Positions 53,938 through 62,284 are shown, numbered from the stretch's first letter. The stretch: DNA of 64,000 bases from Paenibacillus sp. BIC5C1 (GCF_032399705.1 NZ_CP135922.1:4836001-4900000); one strand, 5' to 3'. Numbers and translations: made by a program. Notes: a model not told the origin generated them from the sequence alone.

Positions 53938-54381
53938 TCAGACAGCATTCGAGAAGTGTGCCTGCCATACAAAGCCGGATAATTGACCTAATCTTCGCTG
54001 TGTTGTTTCAATCCATTCTTGATCATTAGATTTTTGGGCATAGCCCATAATATCCAGCAGAAGGTTAATTCTCTCCTCCACAGCACGTTGCATCCGATGC
54101 TCCATCTCGCGATCCGAAGCGTCCGGCCAGGCCAACAATTGTTCATGGAAGAGGTCCGCAAGTTCATTTCTCTCCCCAAACGATACATCCTGTTTCGCTG
54201 GCTGTTCACCTAGTGTACTGATGCACTCTTTCAAATCCGGCTTGACCGGCTGAAGCACTTCATAGGAAATGCAATCTGTGCAAGCAAATACAGGTACGTT
54301 ACGAATCTCCACCTTTTTGGCATATACCACCGTTCTTAATTCCAATTCCATTACATGTCCGCATCTGCACGTCTTACGCAC
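53938..54381 (-). CDS. YgiT-type zinc-ribbon protein, function unknown
   Basis: The 147-residue product has an N-terminal zinc ribbon, CRCGH then CTDC (CxC...CxxC spacing close to the YgiT/MqsA antitoxin domain), with ELELRTVVYAKKVEIRNVPVFA typical of such domains, followed by a helical C-terminal part with EHRMQRAVEERINLLLDI. No toxin gene is beside it, and there is no MqsA-type helix-turn-helix domain. I place the start at GTG 54381, eight bases after GAGG; ATG 54387 is also possible. Function unknown. Confidence 0.75.
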   Translation of the reverse strand: MRKTCRCGHVMELELRTVVYAKKVEIRNVPVFACTDCISYEVLQPVKPDLKECISTLGEQPAKQDVSFGERNELADLFHEQLLAWPDASDREMEHRMQRAVEERINLLLDIMGYAQKSNDQEWIETTQRRLGQLSGFVWQAHFSNAV

Positions 54382-54521
54382 AGTCATCACCTCATTCGTT
54401 CTATAACTCTTATACAGATACCATTCGACCTATTTCCGTTCAAATCCTGCTATAAACCATAGGTTGCACAAATTACCACCGTCTCCAGAAGAAGGTTGTC
54501 GAATGTAGGCGTTCATTAAGT

Positions 54522-54535
54522 TGTAATCGCTTACC
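54522..54535. promoter_or_regulatory. cre-like site upstream of the DJ-1/PfpI gene
   Basis: TGTAATCGCTTACC matches the cre consensus at all fixed positions but the last. It lies between the zinc-ribbon gene and the PfpI gene, about 55 bases upstream of the latter's predicted promoter. Which neighbour it would act on is unclear. Confidence 0.45.
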
Positions 54536-54576
54536 CGATTGACAGATTGCGTGACGATGAAGTCACCACGAGAATC

Positions 54577-54585
54577 TGTTACAAT
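54577..54585 (+). promoter_or_regulatory. Extended -10 promoter for the DJ-1/PfpI gene
   Basis: TGTTACAAT matches the extended -10. No -35 is evident. The leader is about 35 bases. Confidence 0.45.
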
Positions 54586-54627
54586 AAAGACGCTATGTGC
54601 TAATTACCGCAAAAAGGAGAGATGATG

Positions 54628-55152
54628 ATGAGATTAACAGGCAAAAAAGTCATCGCCCTGGTCGATGAAGAATTCGAAGATCTGGAACTGTGGTATCCGG
54701 TGCATCGTGTCCGTGAAGAAGGCGCTGAGGTGCATCTTGCCGGAGAGAAAAAAGGCAAAACCTACATTGGTAAATATGGTGTTCCCGCCGAGGCGGAATA
54801 CAGTTTTGATGAACTCGATAGTTCACAATATGATGGTATTCTTGTACCCGGAGGCTGGGCACCAGACAAGCTTCGTCGCTATCCCAAAGTACTTGAGCTT
54901 GTCAAGGAAATGCATGCGGACCGTAAGCCGATTGGACAGATCTGTCACGCAGGCTGGGTACTGATATCCGCCAAAATACTGGACGGGGTTACGGTCACAT
55001 CTACACCAGGTATCCGGGATGACATGGAAAATGCCGGAGCCATCTGGAAAGATGAAGCCGTTGTTGTGGATGGACACATCATTTCAGCTCGTCGTCCACC
55101 TGACCTTCCGCCTTATGGCAAAGCATTTTGCGATGCACTTGCTAAAAAATAA
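54628..55152 (+). CDS. DJ-1/PfpI family protein
   Basis: The 174-residue product is a DJ-1/PfpI glutamine-amidotransferase-fold protein of the YraA/YfkM type: KVIALVDEEFEDLELWYPV, DGILVPGGWAPDKL, and the nucleophile Cys with its His in GQICHAGWVLISA. Related proteins are described as protein deglycases or proteases; which applies is unknown. The third of three ATGs (54628) has the best spacing after AAGGAG. It has its own terminator. A cre-like site upstream may link it to carbon control. Confidence 0.92.
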   Translation: MRLTGKKVIALVDEEFEDLELWYPVHRVREEGAEVHLAGEKKGKTYIGKYGVPAEAEYSFDELDSSQYDGILVPGGWAPDKLRRYPKVLELVKEMHADRKPIGQICHAGWVLISAKILDGVTVTSTPGIRDDMENAGAIWKDEAVVVDGHIISARRPPDLPPYGKAFCDALAKK

Positions 55153-55155
55153 AAC

Positions 55156-55184
55156 AAAACCCCGCGCCAATGGCGTGGGGTTTT
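55156..55184 (+). terminator. Terminator of the DJ-1/PfpI gene
   Basis: AAAACCCCGCGCC pairs with GGCGTGGGGTTTT around AAT, with flanking A and T runs on both strands. Confidence 0.9.
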
Positions 55185-55265
55185 ATCGTTGAAATAAGAC
55201 TATTTTCCAAAATTGTACAAAAGTTAATATTTTCATTTAAAGGTATTTATTTGAAAACAACCCAT

Positions 55266-57026
55266 TCAAGATGCATTCGATCCACTCTGTTCATCTGGAC
55301 TGCCCATCGAATCATTGAAGACCTGTAGGCGCTCTTCGATGTCTGCACTTGTCCGCAGGGTAAAGCAATCATGGGCTACCTCTTTGGCAGCAGCAGCTGT
55401 CGTATTCAATACCCTGTGCTTCACACGCAGCAAGGATTGTGGAGACATACTCAAATTGCTGATCCCCAGCTCCAGCCATAGGGGAATCGAACGCTCGTCT
55501 CCTGCCATCTCTCCACAAACACTGATATCAATGCCTGCCGTATGGGCCGCGTCAACTGTTGCGCGAAGCATGCGAAGTACAGCCGGGTGATACGGATGAT
55601 ACATATGTGCAATCTGCTCATTCATTCGGTCTACAGCCAGTACATATTGCACGAGATCATTGGTACCGATACTGAAGAAATCAGCTTCTTCTGCAAGCAA
55701 ATCGGCTATCATCACCGCTGCCGGAACCTCAATCATGATACCCACCTGAATATGCGGATCGTAAGGCAATTTGCGCTCATCCAGATCAGACATCGCTTCA
55801 CGCAGGATTTCATTGGCCTCCTGAAGTTCCTCTACCGAAGAGATCATCGGGTACATAATTTTGACATTGCCCGAAGCACTGGCCCTCAGAATGGCAGTGA
55901 GCTGTGTTTTGAACAGATCTTTGCGGTCCAGACTGATCCGAATCGCACGATATCCGAGAAACGGGTTATCTTCTTCTGGCAGTTCAAAGTAATCTAACTG
56001 CTTGTCACCACCGATATCGAGCGTACGAATAACGACAGACTGACCAGCAGTTTTCTCAGCGACCAGACGATAGACCTCATACTGTTCCTGCTCACCCGGA
56101 AACGTAGCACGGTCCATGTATAGGAACTCTGTCCGGAACAACCCCACGCCCTTTGCCCCATGTTTCAGTGCCATATCCAATTCCTTCACGGAACTGATGT
56201 TAGAAGCCAGATGCAGAACGGAACCGTCTTTGGTTACGGCATCCACTGTTGCAAGTACCTGCAGCTGTTCTTTTTTCTTCAATTGTTTGCTGCGAATCAT
56301 CGTGTAACGTTCAATCGTCTTCCGATCCGGCTCCGTAAATACGAGGCCATTATCCCCATCGACAACCAGCATATCTCCGGTCTCCACCGGCATGCCAAGA
56401 CTCGCTTCCAGACCGGAAACGAGAGGAATGCCAAGGGCACGAGCCATAATCGCCGAATGTGATGTTTTGCCTCCGATAAGTGTCACAATACCCAGCACGT
56501 GGCTTGGATTCAAATGCGCCAATTGAGAGGGAGAGAGCTCTTTGGCAACGAGTATATAAGGCTGGGTATCCGACGGAAGCGTAATCTCAGGTGCGCCCAG
56601 CAGATGTTTTAACAGACGGTTCCCCACGTCCTTGATGTCAATGGCCCGCTCCTTCATATACTCGTCTTCGAGCAAATCAAACATGGTGACAAAATGATCA
56701 ATGGCCTCTTTGACGGCTACTTCTGCTGCTTTGTACTGCCGTTCAATAATGCCTCGAATCTCGTTCATGAACACCGGATCTTCCAGAATGGCCAGATGCG
56801 CATCAAAGATGCTGGACTCTTCAGGACCGACTACTTCCTTGAACTCGTTCTTGATATATTCAATCTCATCCTTCGATGTCCGTATGCCCTCGTACAGCCG
56901 TTCGAACTCTTGGGCGAGGTCCACCGAATCCATCTTCTGATCCGGCAGATCCCATTCCCAACTGGGCAGGACAAATGCTTTGCCGATGGCTATGCCTGCA
57001 GCGCCGTTGATGCCTTGTATCTTCAT
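55266..57026 (-). CDS. ptsI: PTS enzyme I (phosphoenolpyruvate-protein phosphotransferase)
   Basis: Enzyme I accepts phosphate from PEP and passes it to HPr. The 586-residue product has the active-site His in TLIGGKTSHSAIMARALGIP (H190), the PEP-binding LFRTEFLYMDR and GTNDLVQYVLAVDR, and the C-terminal VCGEMAGD. The protein length is normal. The start overlaps the stop of the EIICBA gene by four bases (ATGA). There is no ptsH between or beside them, which is unusual, since ptsHI are normally paired. The only HPr-type gene in the window lacks the catalytic His. Confidence 0.95.
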   Translation of the reverse strand: MKIQGINGAAGIAIGKAFVLPSWEWDLPDQKMDSVDLAQEFERLYEGIRTSKDEIEYIKNEFKEVVGPEESSIFDAHLAILEDPVFMNEIRGIIERQYKAAEVAVKEAIDHFVTMFDLLEDEYMKERAIDIKDVGNRLLKHLLGAPEITLPSDTQPYILVAKELSPSQLAHLNPSHVLGIVTLIGGKTSHSAIMARALGIPLVSGLEASLGMPVETGDMLVVDGDNGLVFTEPDRKTIERYTMIRSKQLKKKEQLQVLATVDAVTKDGSVLHLASNISSVKELDMALKHGAKGVGLFRTEFLYMDRATFPGEQEQYEVYRLVAEKTAGQSVVIRTLDIGGDKQLDYFELPEEDNPFLGYRAIRISLDRKDLFKTQLTAILRASASGNVKIMYPMISSVEELQEANEILREAMSDLDERKLPYDPHIQVGIMIEVPAAVMIADLLAEEADFFSIGTNDLVQYVLAVDRMNEQIAHMYHPYHPAVLRMLRATVDAAHTAGIDISVCGEMAGDERSIPLWLELGISNLSMSPQSLLRVKHRVLNTTAAAAKEVAHDCFTLRTSADIEERLQVFNDSMGSPDEQSGSNAS

Positions 57027-58903
57027 TCTACCCCTCCAACGTTCCTGTCATAGAGCACCACGGACATAACGGATGCCTGACCTTTCTTAACTTGCTTAAA
57101 TGGAGCGAAGCTCCATGATTTGACACGATCAGGATTCGTGATAACCATCGGTGTCGTCAGCGATGCCGCCTCGGCTTGCAATACAGCCAGGTCAAACTTG
57201 ATTAACAACTGCCCCGGCTCCACCGTATCCCCTTCCTGAACAAAGGCTTCAAAGTGGCCTTTCAGTTGGGATGTGTCAATACCGATATGCAGCAGGACCT
57301 CAAGTCCCTCCCGGGTTGAAATGCCCAGTGCGTGCATCGTCGGATACATGTGCATAATCGTTCCGTATACGGGCGAGACCAGCTCTCCCTTTTCAGGGAC
57401 AAATGCTACTCCATCGCCCACAAGCTTGGCTGCAAATATCTGATCCGGCACCTCTTCAATCGGCAGCATTTTACCCTGTACAGGAGCACAGAACAGAACT
57501 TGTTGCAGATCCCGTTCAAGCAGCTTCGCAATCTCTTCCCGGATTAACTCCGAATAGGTGCCAAATACCACTTGTACGTTACCGCCACCCAACTTAATGA
57601 GCCCTGCGGACCCCATACTCTTCATTGCCCCTGTATCGATTAACCGATCATTATGCACGGTGAGTCGAAGTCGTGTAATACAGGCCTCTACTTGCACAAT
57701 GTTTTCTTTCCCGCCCAATGCTTCCAAAATGAGAGGAGCCTGATAAGGAATGTTACCTACCCAATCTTCCAGCATGGACCCCTCTTCGCGCCCTGGAGTT
57801 GGAATCTTGAACGTACGAATCGCCCACCTAAACAGGAAATAATAGACCAACCCATATAGTATGCCAATCGGTATGAGCTTCCAAGCATTCTCCGATAGAT
57901 GGAAATTGAGTATGTAGTCAATAATGCCGGCCGAATAGGAGAAACCATGGCGTATATCAAGCCAGTAACTGATCCACATCGCAAGTCCTGACATGACTGC
58001 ATGCACGATGAACAGATAAGGTGCCGCAAACAAAAAGGCAAATTCAATCTGCTCCGATACCCCTGTCAGAAAACAAACAAGTGCGGAAGTGAGAAATGTT
58101 TTTTTGATTTTCGGCTTCAGGTCTTCCCTTGCCTCCTGAATAATCGCAAAGGCAATCGCTGGAATCGCAAACATCATGATCGGGAATAACCCGGCCATAA
58201 AATACCCTGCTGTTGGATCACCCGCAAAAAATCGCGGCAAATCCCCTTGCACAATATTACCGTCTGCTGTTTCATACGTCCCCAGTTGGAACCAGAACAC
58301 ATTGTTAAGCAAATGATGCAGTCCGAAGGCCACCAGCACCCTGTACAAGACCCCATATATAAACAGCCCAAAACCGCCGAGACTGTATTCCCAGGTGGCG
58401 ATGGCGTTCAATGCATGTTGCAAAATGGGTGCAATCCATAACATAAAGAAGGAGAACAGTGCCGAGCACAGCCCTACGATGAGCAAAACAAATCTGGAAC
58501 CACCGAAAAACTGTAAGATTTCGGGCAGTTTAATACTTTTGAAGCGATTATGCGTCACCCCGGCAAGTGCGCCGAGAATAATCCCGATTAAGGAAGCAGG
58601 TTGAACGGTGCCATCCCCGAAATTGCGAGTCACCTGATCATATATCACAATACCAGCCAGAGCAGCGAGTCCCGCTTGTCCGGCCTGGTTGGAGAGTCCC
58701 AGCGCTACACCGACAGCGAACAAATACGGCAAAAAATAAAAAATACCGTGTCCGGCCACGGTAGACACTTCACCAACAACTTTCAATCCCCAGGCGTCCC
58801 AGGGCAAACTGCCAACACTCAGCAAAATTGCGGCGGCGGGCAGGACCATTGTAGGCAGCATTACCGCTCGTCCGAGCTGCTGCAAGGATCCGAGCCAATT
58901 CAT
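57023..58903 (-). CDS. PTS N-acetylglucosamine/glucose-family transporter subunit EIICBA
   Basis: The 626-residue protein is a fused C-B-A permease. The EIIC membrane part (about 1-370) is followed by EIIB with the phosphorylated Cys in VEACITRLRL (C408), and EIIA with the phosphorylated His in LEVLLHIGID (H539) and support His H524. The loop DLPRFFAGDPTAGYFMAGLFPIMMF resembles NagE/NagP more than PtsG, so N-acetylglucosamine is the likelier sugar; the substrate needs proof. The gene overlaps ptsI by four bases. The promoter at 58928-58956 and AAAGGAG precede the ATG. No cre or antiterminator site was found upstream. Confidence 0.9.
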   Translation of the reverse strand: MNWLGSLQQLGRAVMLPTMVLPAAAILLSVGSLPWDAWGLKVVGEVSTVAGHGIFYFLPYLFAVGVALGLSNQAGQAGLAALAGIVIYDQVTRNFGDGTVQPASLIGIILGALAGVTHNRFKSIKLPEILQFFGGSRFVLLIVGLCSALFSFFMLWIAPILQHALNAIATWEYSLGGFGLFIYGVLYRVLVAFGLHHLLNNVFWFQLGTYETADGNIVQGDLPRFFAGDPTAGYFMAGLFPIMMFAIPAIAFAIIQEAREDLKPKIKKTFLTSALVCFLTGVSEQIEFAFLFAAPYLFIVHAVMSGLAMWISYWLDIRHGFSYSAGIIDYILNFHLSENAWKLIPIGILYGLVYYFLFRWAIRTFKIPTPGREEGSMLEDWVGNIPYQAPLILEALGGKENIVQVEACITRLRLTVHNDRLIDTGAMKSMGSAGLIKLGGGNVQVVFGTYSELIREEIAKLLERDLQQVLFCAPVQGKMLPIEEVPDQIFAAKLVGDGVAFVPEKGELVSPVYGTIMHMYPTMHALGISTREGLEVLLHIGIDTSQLKGHFEAFVQEGDTVEPGQLLIKFDLAVLQAEAASLTTPMVITNPDRVKSWSFAPFKQVKKGQASVMSVVLYDRNVGGVE

Positions 58904-58927
58904 GGCGACCTCTCCTTTCTATCCTAG

Positions 58928-58956
58928 ATGGTAAGCTTTACGCAACGTTTTGTCAA
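58928..58956 (-). promoter_or_regulatory. Sigma-A type promoter of the EIICBA-ptsI operon
   Basis: Minus-strand TTGACA (58951-58956) and TACCAT (58928-58933) with a 17-base spacer. The leader is only about 20 bases, so no RNA antiterminator target fits. Confidence 0.5.
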
Positions 58957-59008
58957 AGCAAAACAGTAACCTGTTGGTAATTTATTCTATACTCCAATGA
59001 TGCCACAG

Positions 59009-59043
59009 AAAAAATCCCGTTAACTCGAAGTTAACGGGATTTT
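59009..59043 (-). terminator. Terminator of the CoA-binding protein gene
   Basis: AAAATCCCGTTAAC pairs perfectly with GTTAACGGGATTTT around TCGAA; six T follow on the minus strand. Confidence 0.92.
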
Positions 59044-59056
59044 AAGTGATCGAGAT

Positions 59057-59491
59057 TTAACCGCGTCCAGCACCGCGCAGAACGATGGAATCCTCTACCT
59101 TGATACAACGATTCGTTACCGCTGTCATGCCGTTCTCAGCAGCAATCTGTACGGCTTCATCACTATGGATACCAAGCTGAAGCCACAATACATTTGCCTT
59201 GATTGCCGCAGCTTCACGAGCGACATCCGCGCAATATTCATTCCGGCGGAATACGTTCACGATATCTACCGGTTCAGGGATATCTGCGAGGGTTGCATAT
59301 ACCGTCTCACCGAGAATCTCACCTTGTACCTGTGGATTTACCGGGATGATGCGATAACCTCTGCTTTGCATGGCTTCCGCTACCATATAGGAAGTACGAT
59401 CTGATTTGTCCGATAAGCCGACGACTGCGATGTTGCCTGCCTTGCGCAAAAGTTGTCCAATTTCTTCACGAGTAGGATTGTTAAATTCCAT
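59057..59491 (-). CDS. CoA-binding domain protein (YccU family)
   Basis: The 144-residue protein has a Rossmann CoA-binding fold: NIAVVGLSDKSDRTSYMVAE, RIIPVNPQVQGEILGETVYATLADI and LWLQLGIHSDEAV, then a C-terminal NRCIKVED. YccU-type proteins are proposed to bind CoA or acyl-CoA and modulate other proteins; the partner is unknown. A TTG at 59497 is an alternative start with better spacing to AAAGGA; I list ATG 59491. It follows aroA after about 75 bases holding a 9-bp A/T-rich inverted repeat (59526-59547), and is likely read from the same transcript. Confidence 0.88.
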   Translation of the reverse strand: MEFNNPTREEIGQLLRKAGNIAVVGLSDKSDRTSYMVAEAMQSRGYRIIPVNPQVQGEILGETVYATLADIPEPVDIVNVFRRNEYCADVAREAAAIKANVLWLQLGIHSDEAVQIAAENGMTAVTNRCIKVEDSIVLRGAGRG

Positions 59492-59525
59492 GTTCAAGCA
59501 CCATCCTTTTCTGCTTAAAGTGCGT

Positions 59526-59547
59526 GTTCAAAAAATCGTTTTTGAAC
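59526..59547. repeat. Perfect inverted repeat between aroA and the CoA-binding gene
   Basis: GTTCAAAAA (59526-59534) pairs with TTTTTGAAC (59539-59547) around ATCG. The U-rich stem could act as a weak attenuator or operator; no T-run follows outside the stem. Confidence 0.4.
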
Positions 59548-59567
59548 AACTTCTTAAACGTGTTATT

Positions 59568-60863
59568 TTACTCTTTTACCCATTGAACCGAGGCACCAAG
59601 CGCCTGCAAATGATCAAAATATTGCGGATAAGACTTGGCTACATGGTGTGCATCCCGAATACGAAGCGGTTCTTTCGAACGCAAACCAACAACGGTCAGT
59701 GCCATAATTACGCGATGATCGTAGTGAGCATTAATCTCAACGCCGCCTTCGACGCCTTCCGGACGACCATGTACGATAATCTCAGCCTGACGTTCTTCTA
59801 CGTAGGCTCCTGCCTTCCGCAGTTCGTTCAAATAATCCGTAATTCGGTCACATTCCTTGTAACGTAAGTTCTCTACATTATAGAACCGTGAAGTGCCTTC
59901 CGCAAACACTGCCGCCGCTACCATGGCCAAAACCGCGTCTGTCGCGGCATCTCCATCGAATTCCACGGCTTTCAATGTACCGTTACCTTGCACGTGAACC
60001 ACGTCGTTCTCATGCGTCAACGGCACTTCCATCATGCGCAGAACGTCAACAATAGCACGCTCACCTTGTTTGCTCTGTTCCATCAAACGCAAAATTTTAA
60101 CATCTGATTGGGTGACAGCCGCGGCCGCGAGGACAGCTGCTGAACCCGGATAGTCTCCTTGAACTGTATATGTTTGCGGTTTATAGGCTTGGCCGCCAGG
60201 TACACGAAAGGACATATAATCATCACTCGCATGAATGACGATACCCGCTTGTTCCAGTACTTCCAGCGTCTGACCGATAACCACTTTGGATTTCAAATCG
60301 TTTAATACTTCAATCGTGCTGTCTTCGGCCAGAAGAGGAGTTACAAACAGCAACGCACTCAAATACTGGGAGCTAACCGAACCTGATACGCGAATATGTC
60401 CGCCCTTGGCCTGACCACCTTTGATGGTGATCGGCAAGCGTCCTTGTTCGTGCTGTACCTCAACACCAAGCTGACCAAGCGCATCGATCAGGTCATCATG
60501 TGGGCGTTTGCCAAGAGAATCCGGGTACGTATTGACAAACGTCACCTCAGGACAAAGTGCCGTTACCCCCATCAGGAAACGCAGCACTGCACCCGCATTA
60601 CCCACATTCAATTCACGTACATCACGTGGATGGCTGCCGAAGCCTTGGATAACGATTTTGCTATCATCTTCTTCAAGTACCGCTCCAAGATCGCGAATAC
60701 ATCTGCGCATAGCATCGCTATCTTCACTATGAGCAGGGTAATGGATCGTACTCGTGCCTTCTGCCAGCGCAGCAGCTAGCAAATAACGTGTGGTGTAGTT
60801 TTTGGAAGACAAAGCTCCAATTTCCCCGTTCAGGGATGGGGTTGGTTTAACGATAACGTCCAT
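59568..60863 (-). CDS. aroA: 3-phosphoshikimate 1-carboxyvinyltransferase (EPSP synthase), divergent
   Basis: EPSP synthase joins PEP to shikimate 3-phosphate on the way to chorismate. The 431-residue protein has the paired inside-out barrel, LRYKECDRI and DHRVIMAL, but several hallmark loops differ: SSKNYTTRYLL (19-29) replaces the usual DKSISHR-type start, and LNVGNAGAVLRFLMG (85-99) has Ala and Phe where Escherichia coli has Thr97 and Pro101. GDYPGSAAV replaces GD-x-S-SA. The class may be a non-class-I type with altered glyphosate response; this is inference. It lies 23 kb from no other aro gene except aroK downstream of a rhodanese. GAAGGAG precedes the ATG. Confidence 0.88.
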   Translation of the reverse strand: MDVIVKPTPSLNGEIGALSSKNYTTRYLLAAALAEGTSTIHYPAHSEDSDAMRRCIRDLGAVLEEDDSKIVIQGFGSHPRDVRELNVGNAGAVLRFLMGVTALCPEVTFVNTYPDSLGKRPHDDLIDALGQLGVEVQHEQGRLPITIKGGQAKGGHIRVSGSVSSQYLSALLFVTPLLAEDSTIEVLNDLKSKVVIGQTLEVLEQAGIVIHASDDYMSFRVPGGQAYKPQTYTVQGDYPGSAAVLAAAAVTQSDVKILRLMEQSKQGERAIVDVLRMMEVPLTHENDVVHVQGNGTLKAVEFDGDAATDAVLAMVAAAVFAEGTSRFYNVENLRYKECDRITDYLNELRKAGAYVEERQAEIIVHGRPEGVEGGVEINAHYDHRVIMALTVVGLRSKEPLRIRDAHHVAKSYPQYFDHLQALGASVQWVKE

Positions 60864-60958
60864 GGATGAAATTCTCCTTCATTGATTATAATTTGCTTCG
60901 TTAGATGATCCTGTTACGTGTTTGGTTCAGGATACATAGGGTGTGCGGTACTGCCAAA

Positions 60959-60988
60959 TTGACATTCCATACATCGCTTGGGTATCAT
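60959..60988 (+). promoter_or_regulatory. Sigma-A type promoter for the rhodanese gene
   Basis: TTGACA (60959-60964) and TATCAT (60983-60988) with an 18-base spacer; the leader is about 30 bases. Confidence 0.65.
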
Positions 60989-61026
60989 TATAGGCGTTAA
61001 GTCCATACAGAAAAGAGGACCTGAAT

Positions 61027-61332
61027 ATGACACAAATTGCTGAAATTGAACCTTCTGAGCTGCGCCGCCGTTTGCAGGCGGGAGAGAAGCTGCAGATGAT
61101 AGACGTCCGAGAGGACGATGAAGTCGCACAAGGCATGATCGCAGGAGCCAAACACATCCCGCTCGGACAGATTCCCGACAGACTCTCCGAAATTCAAAAG
61201 TCTGGTGAGATTGTTCTGATCTGCCGCAGTGGATACCGCAGTGAGCGTGCCTGTGAGTACTTGCAGCAGCTCGGATATGATGGTTGCACCAATATGGTTG
61301 GCGGCATGCTGCAATGGCAAGAGGAAGACTGA
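61027..61332 (+). CDS. Rhodanese-like domain protein
   Basis: The 101-residue protein is a single rhodanese domain with the active-site loop CRSGYRSERA (Cys near 62), MIDVREDDEVAQGMIAGAKHIPLGQ before it, and GGMLQWQEE at the end. Such proteins transfer sulphane sulphur or bind it; the exact partner is unknown. AGAGGA precedes the ATG by eight bases. It diverges from aroA and has its own terminator at 61426-61449. Confidence 0.93.
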   Translation: MTQIAEIEPSELRRRLQAGEKLQMIDVREDDEVAQGMIAGAKHIPLGQIPDRLSEIQKSGEIVLICRSGYRSERACEYLQQLGYDGCTNMVGGMLQWQEED

Positions 61333-61423
61333 GTAACATCAGGATCGGCGTTATAAGGTTAGGATAGATAAATGCAATCAGCAGTTATCGATAACCACCA
61401 TGCATCCTGATCCTTGCAGTCAG

Positions 61424-61534
61424 TCAAACGGGCCAATCGGCCCGTTTTTCATATCCATCTACCACTACGATCACATGGCTCCATTTAAACTTTAATTCCT
61501 TCGACATCTCTTCTTCCACATACACGCCATACAT
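61424..61534 (-). CDS. Possible small protein, 36 residues
   Basis: A short frame reads MYGVYVEEEMSKELKFKWSH then VIVVVDGYEKRADWPV. It starts at ATG 61532-61534, with GAGG eight bases upstream, in the 80-200 bases between aroK and the rhodanese terminator. Its last codons pass through the stem of the rhodanese terminator (61426-61449). Composition is protein-like (hydrophobic VIVVV flanked by charge), but there is no recognised homologue. It could be chance; a downstream transcript from aroK would carry it. Confidence 0.35.
   Translation of the reverse strand: MYGVYVEEEMSKELKFKWSHVIVVVDGYEKRADWPV
61426..61449 (+). terminator. Terminator of the rhodanese gene
   Basis: AAACGGGCC pairs with GGCCCGTTT around AATC, followed by TTTTT. 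It is also a weaker terminator on the minus strand. Confidence 0.88.
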
Positions 61535-61616
61535 ATTTCTTTCCTCGCTTAGACCCTGCACTCCTGTGTGTACATTCTATCCATACCTAAGACGAGAAAA
61601 TGAAATGATTACAAGC

Positions 61617-62126
61617 TTAGACGCGGTAATGCGCTAAAATTAAACGTGTCACTTCAGAAGCGGATAACTCGGTTGTATCCACCGTGTAATGTGCAAACCG
61701 GTATGCGTCCTTCCGTTCCTGCATAATGGTCTTAATGCGTTCCTCCGCATTACCTGCCAAGAGTGGACGGTTATCACAGCCGCTGACGCGTTCTACGATC
61801 ACTGCCGGATCGGCAGTCAGGGCAACCACCCAGCCGTTCTTCGACATGACGTCACAGTTGTCCGAACGCAGAACCACACCGCCTCCGGTTGCAATCACCT
61901 GTGCCTTTTTCTCTAACACCGAGCACAACATGCGACTCTCTGCATCGCGGAAATATGTCTCTCCCTTGCCTGTGAACAATTCAGGAATCGTACAGCCTTC
62001 CTCTTTCTCCACTGCGGCGTCAACATCAATCAGTCGGTAACCTAACTCGCGCGCGAGCATGTCAGCAACGGTTGATTTGCCAGTTCCCATCATGCCGATG
62101 AGAATAATATTGTTAGACTTGCTCAA
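61617..62126 (-). CDS. aroK: Shikimate kinase
   Basis: Shikimate kinase makes shikimate 3-phosphate, the substrate of EPSP synthase. The 169-residue product has the P-loop IGMMGTGKST, DVDAAVEKEEG with the shikimate-binding Asp, FRDAESRML with its conserved Arg, GGGVV and the lid RPLL. The open frame can begin at GTG 62135, but that codon overlaps AAAGGAG; TTG 62126 lies eight bases after it. An extended -10 TGTTATGAT (62172-62180) gives a short leader. It lies near aroA but not in the same transcript, with a rhodanese between. Confidence 0.95.
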   Translation of the reverse strand: MSKSNNIILIGMMGTGKSTVADMLARELGYRLIDVDAAVEKEEGCTIPELFTGKGETYFRDAESRMLCSVLEKKAQVIATGGGVVLRSDNCDVMSKNGWVVALTADPAVIVERVSGCDNRPLLAGNAEERIKTIMQERKDAYRFAHYTVDTTELSASEVTRLILAHYRV

Positions 62127-62171
62127 GGTGTACACTCCTTTAATTCAAGCAATTCGTGAGCACTTTTGTCC

Positions 62172-62180
62172 TATCATAAC
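62172..62180 (-). promoter_or_regulatory. Extended -10 promoter for aroK
   Basis: Minus-strand TGTTATGAT fits the extended -10. It lies about 45 bases before the start codon; no -35 is clear. Confidence 0.45.
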
Positions 62181-62284
62181 ACAGCCCTGCAGACGGGGGA
62201 AGGCCATAGTGCCCCCTTCCCTCCCAGCATCCGCAAGCACTTCCAGAGCATGTCGTAGCATGTTTATGTACTCCATACGATTTC

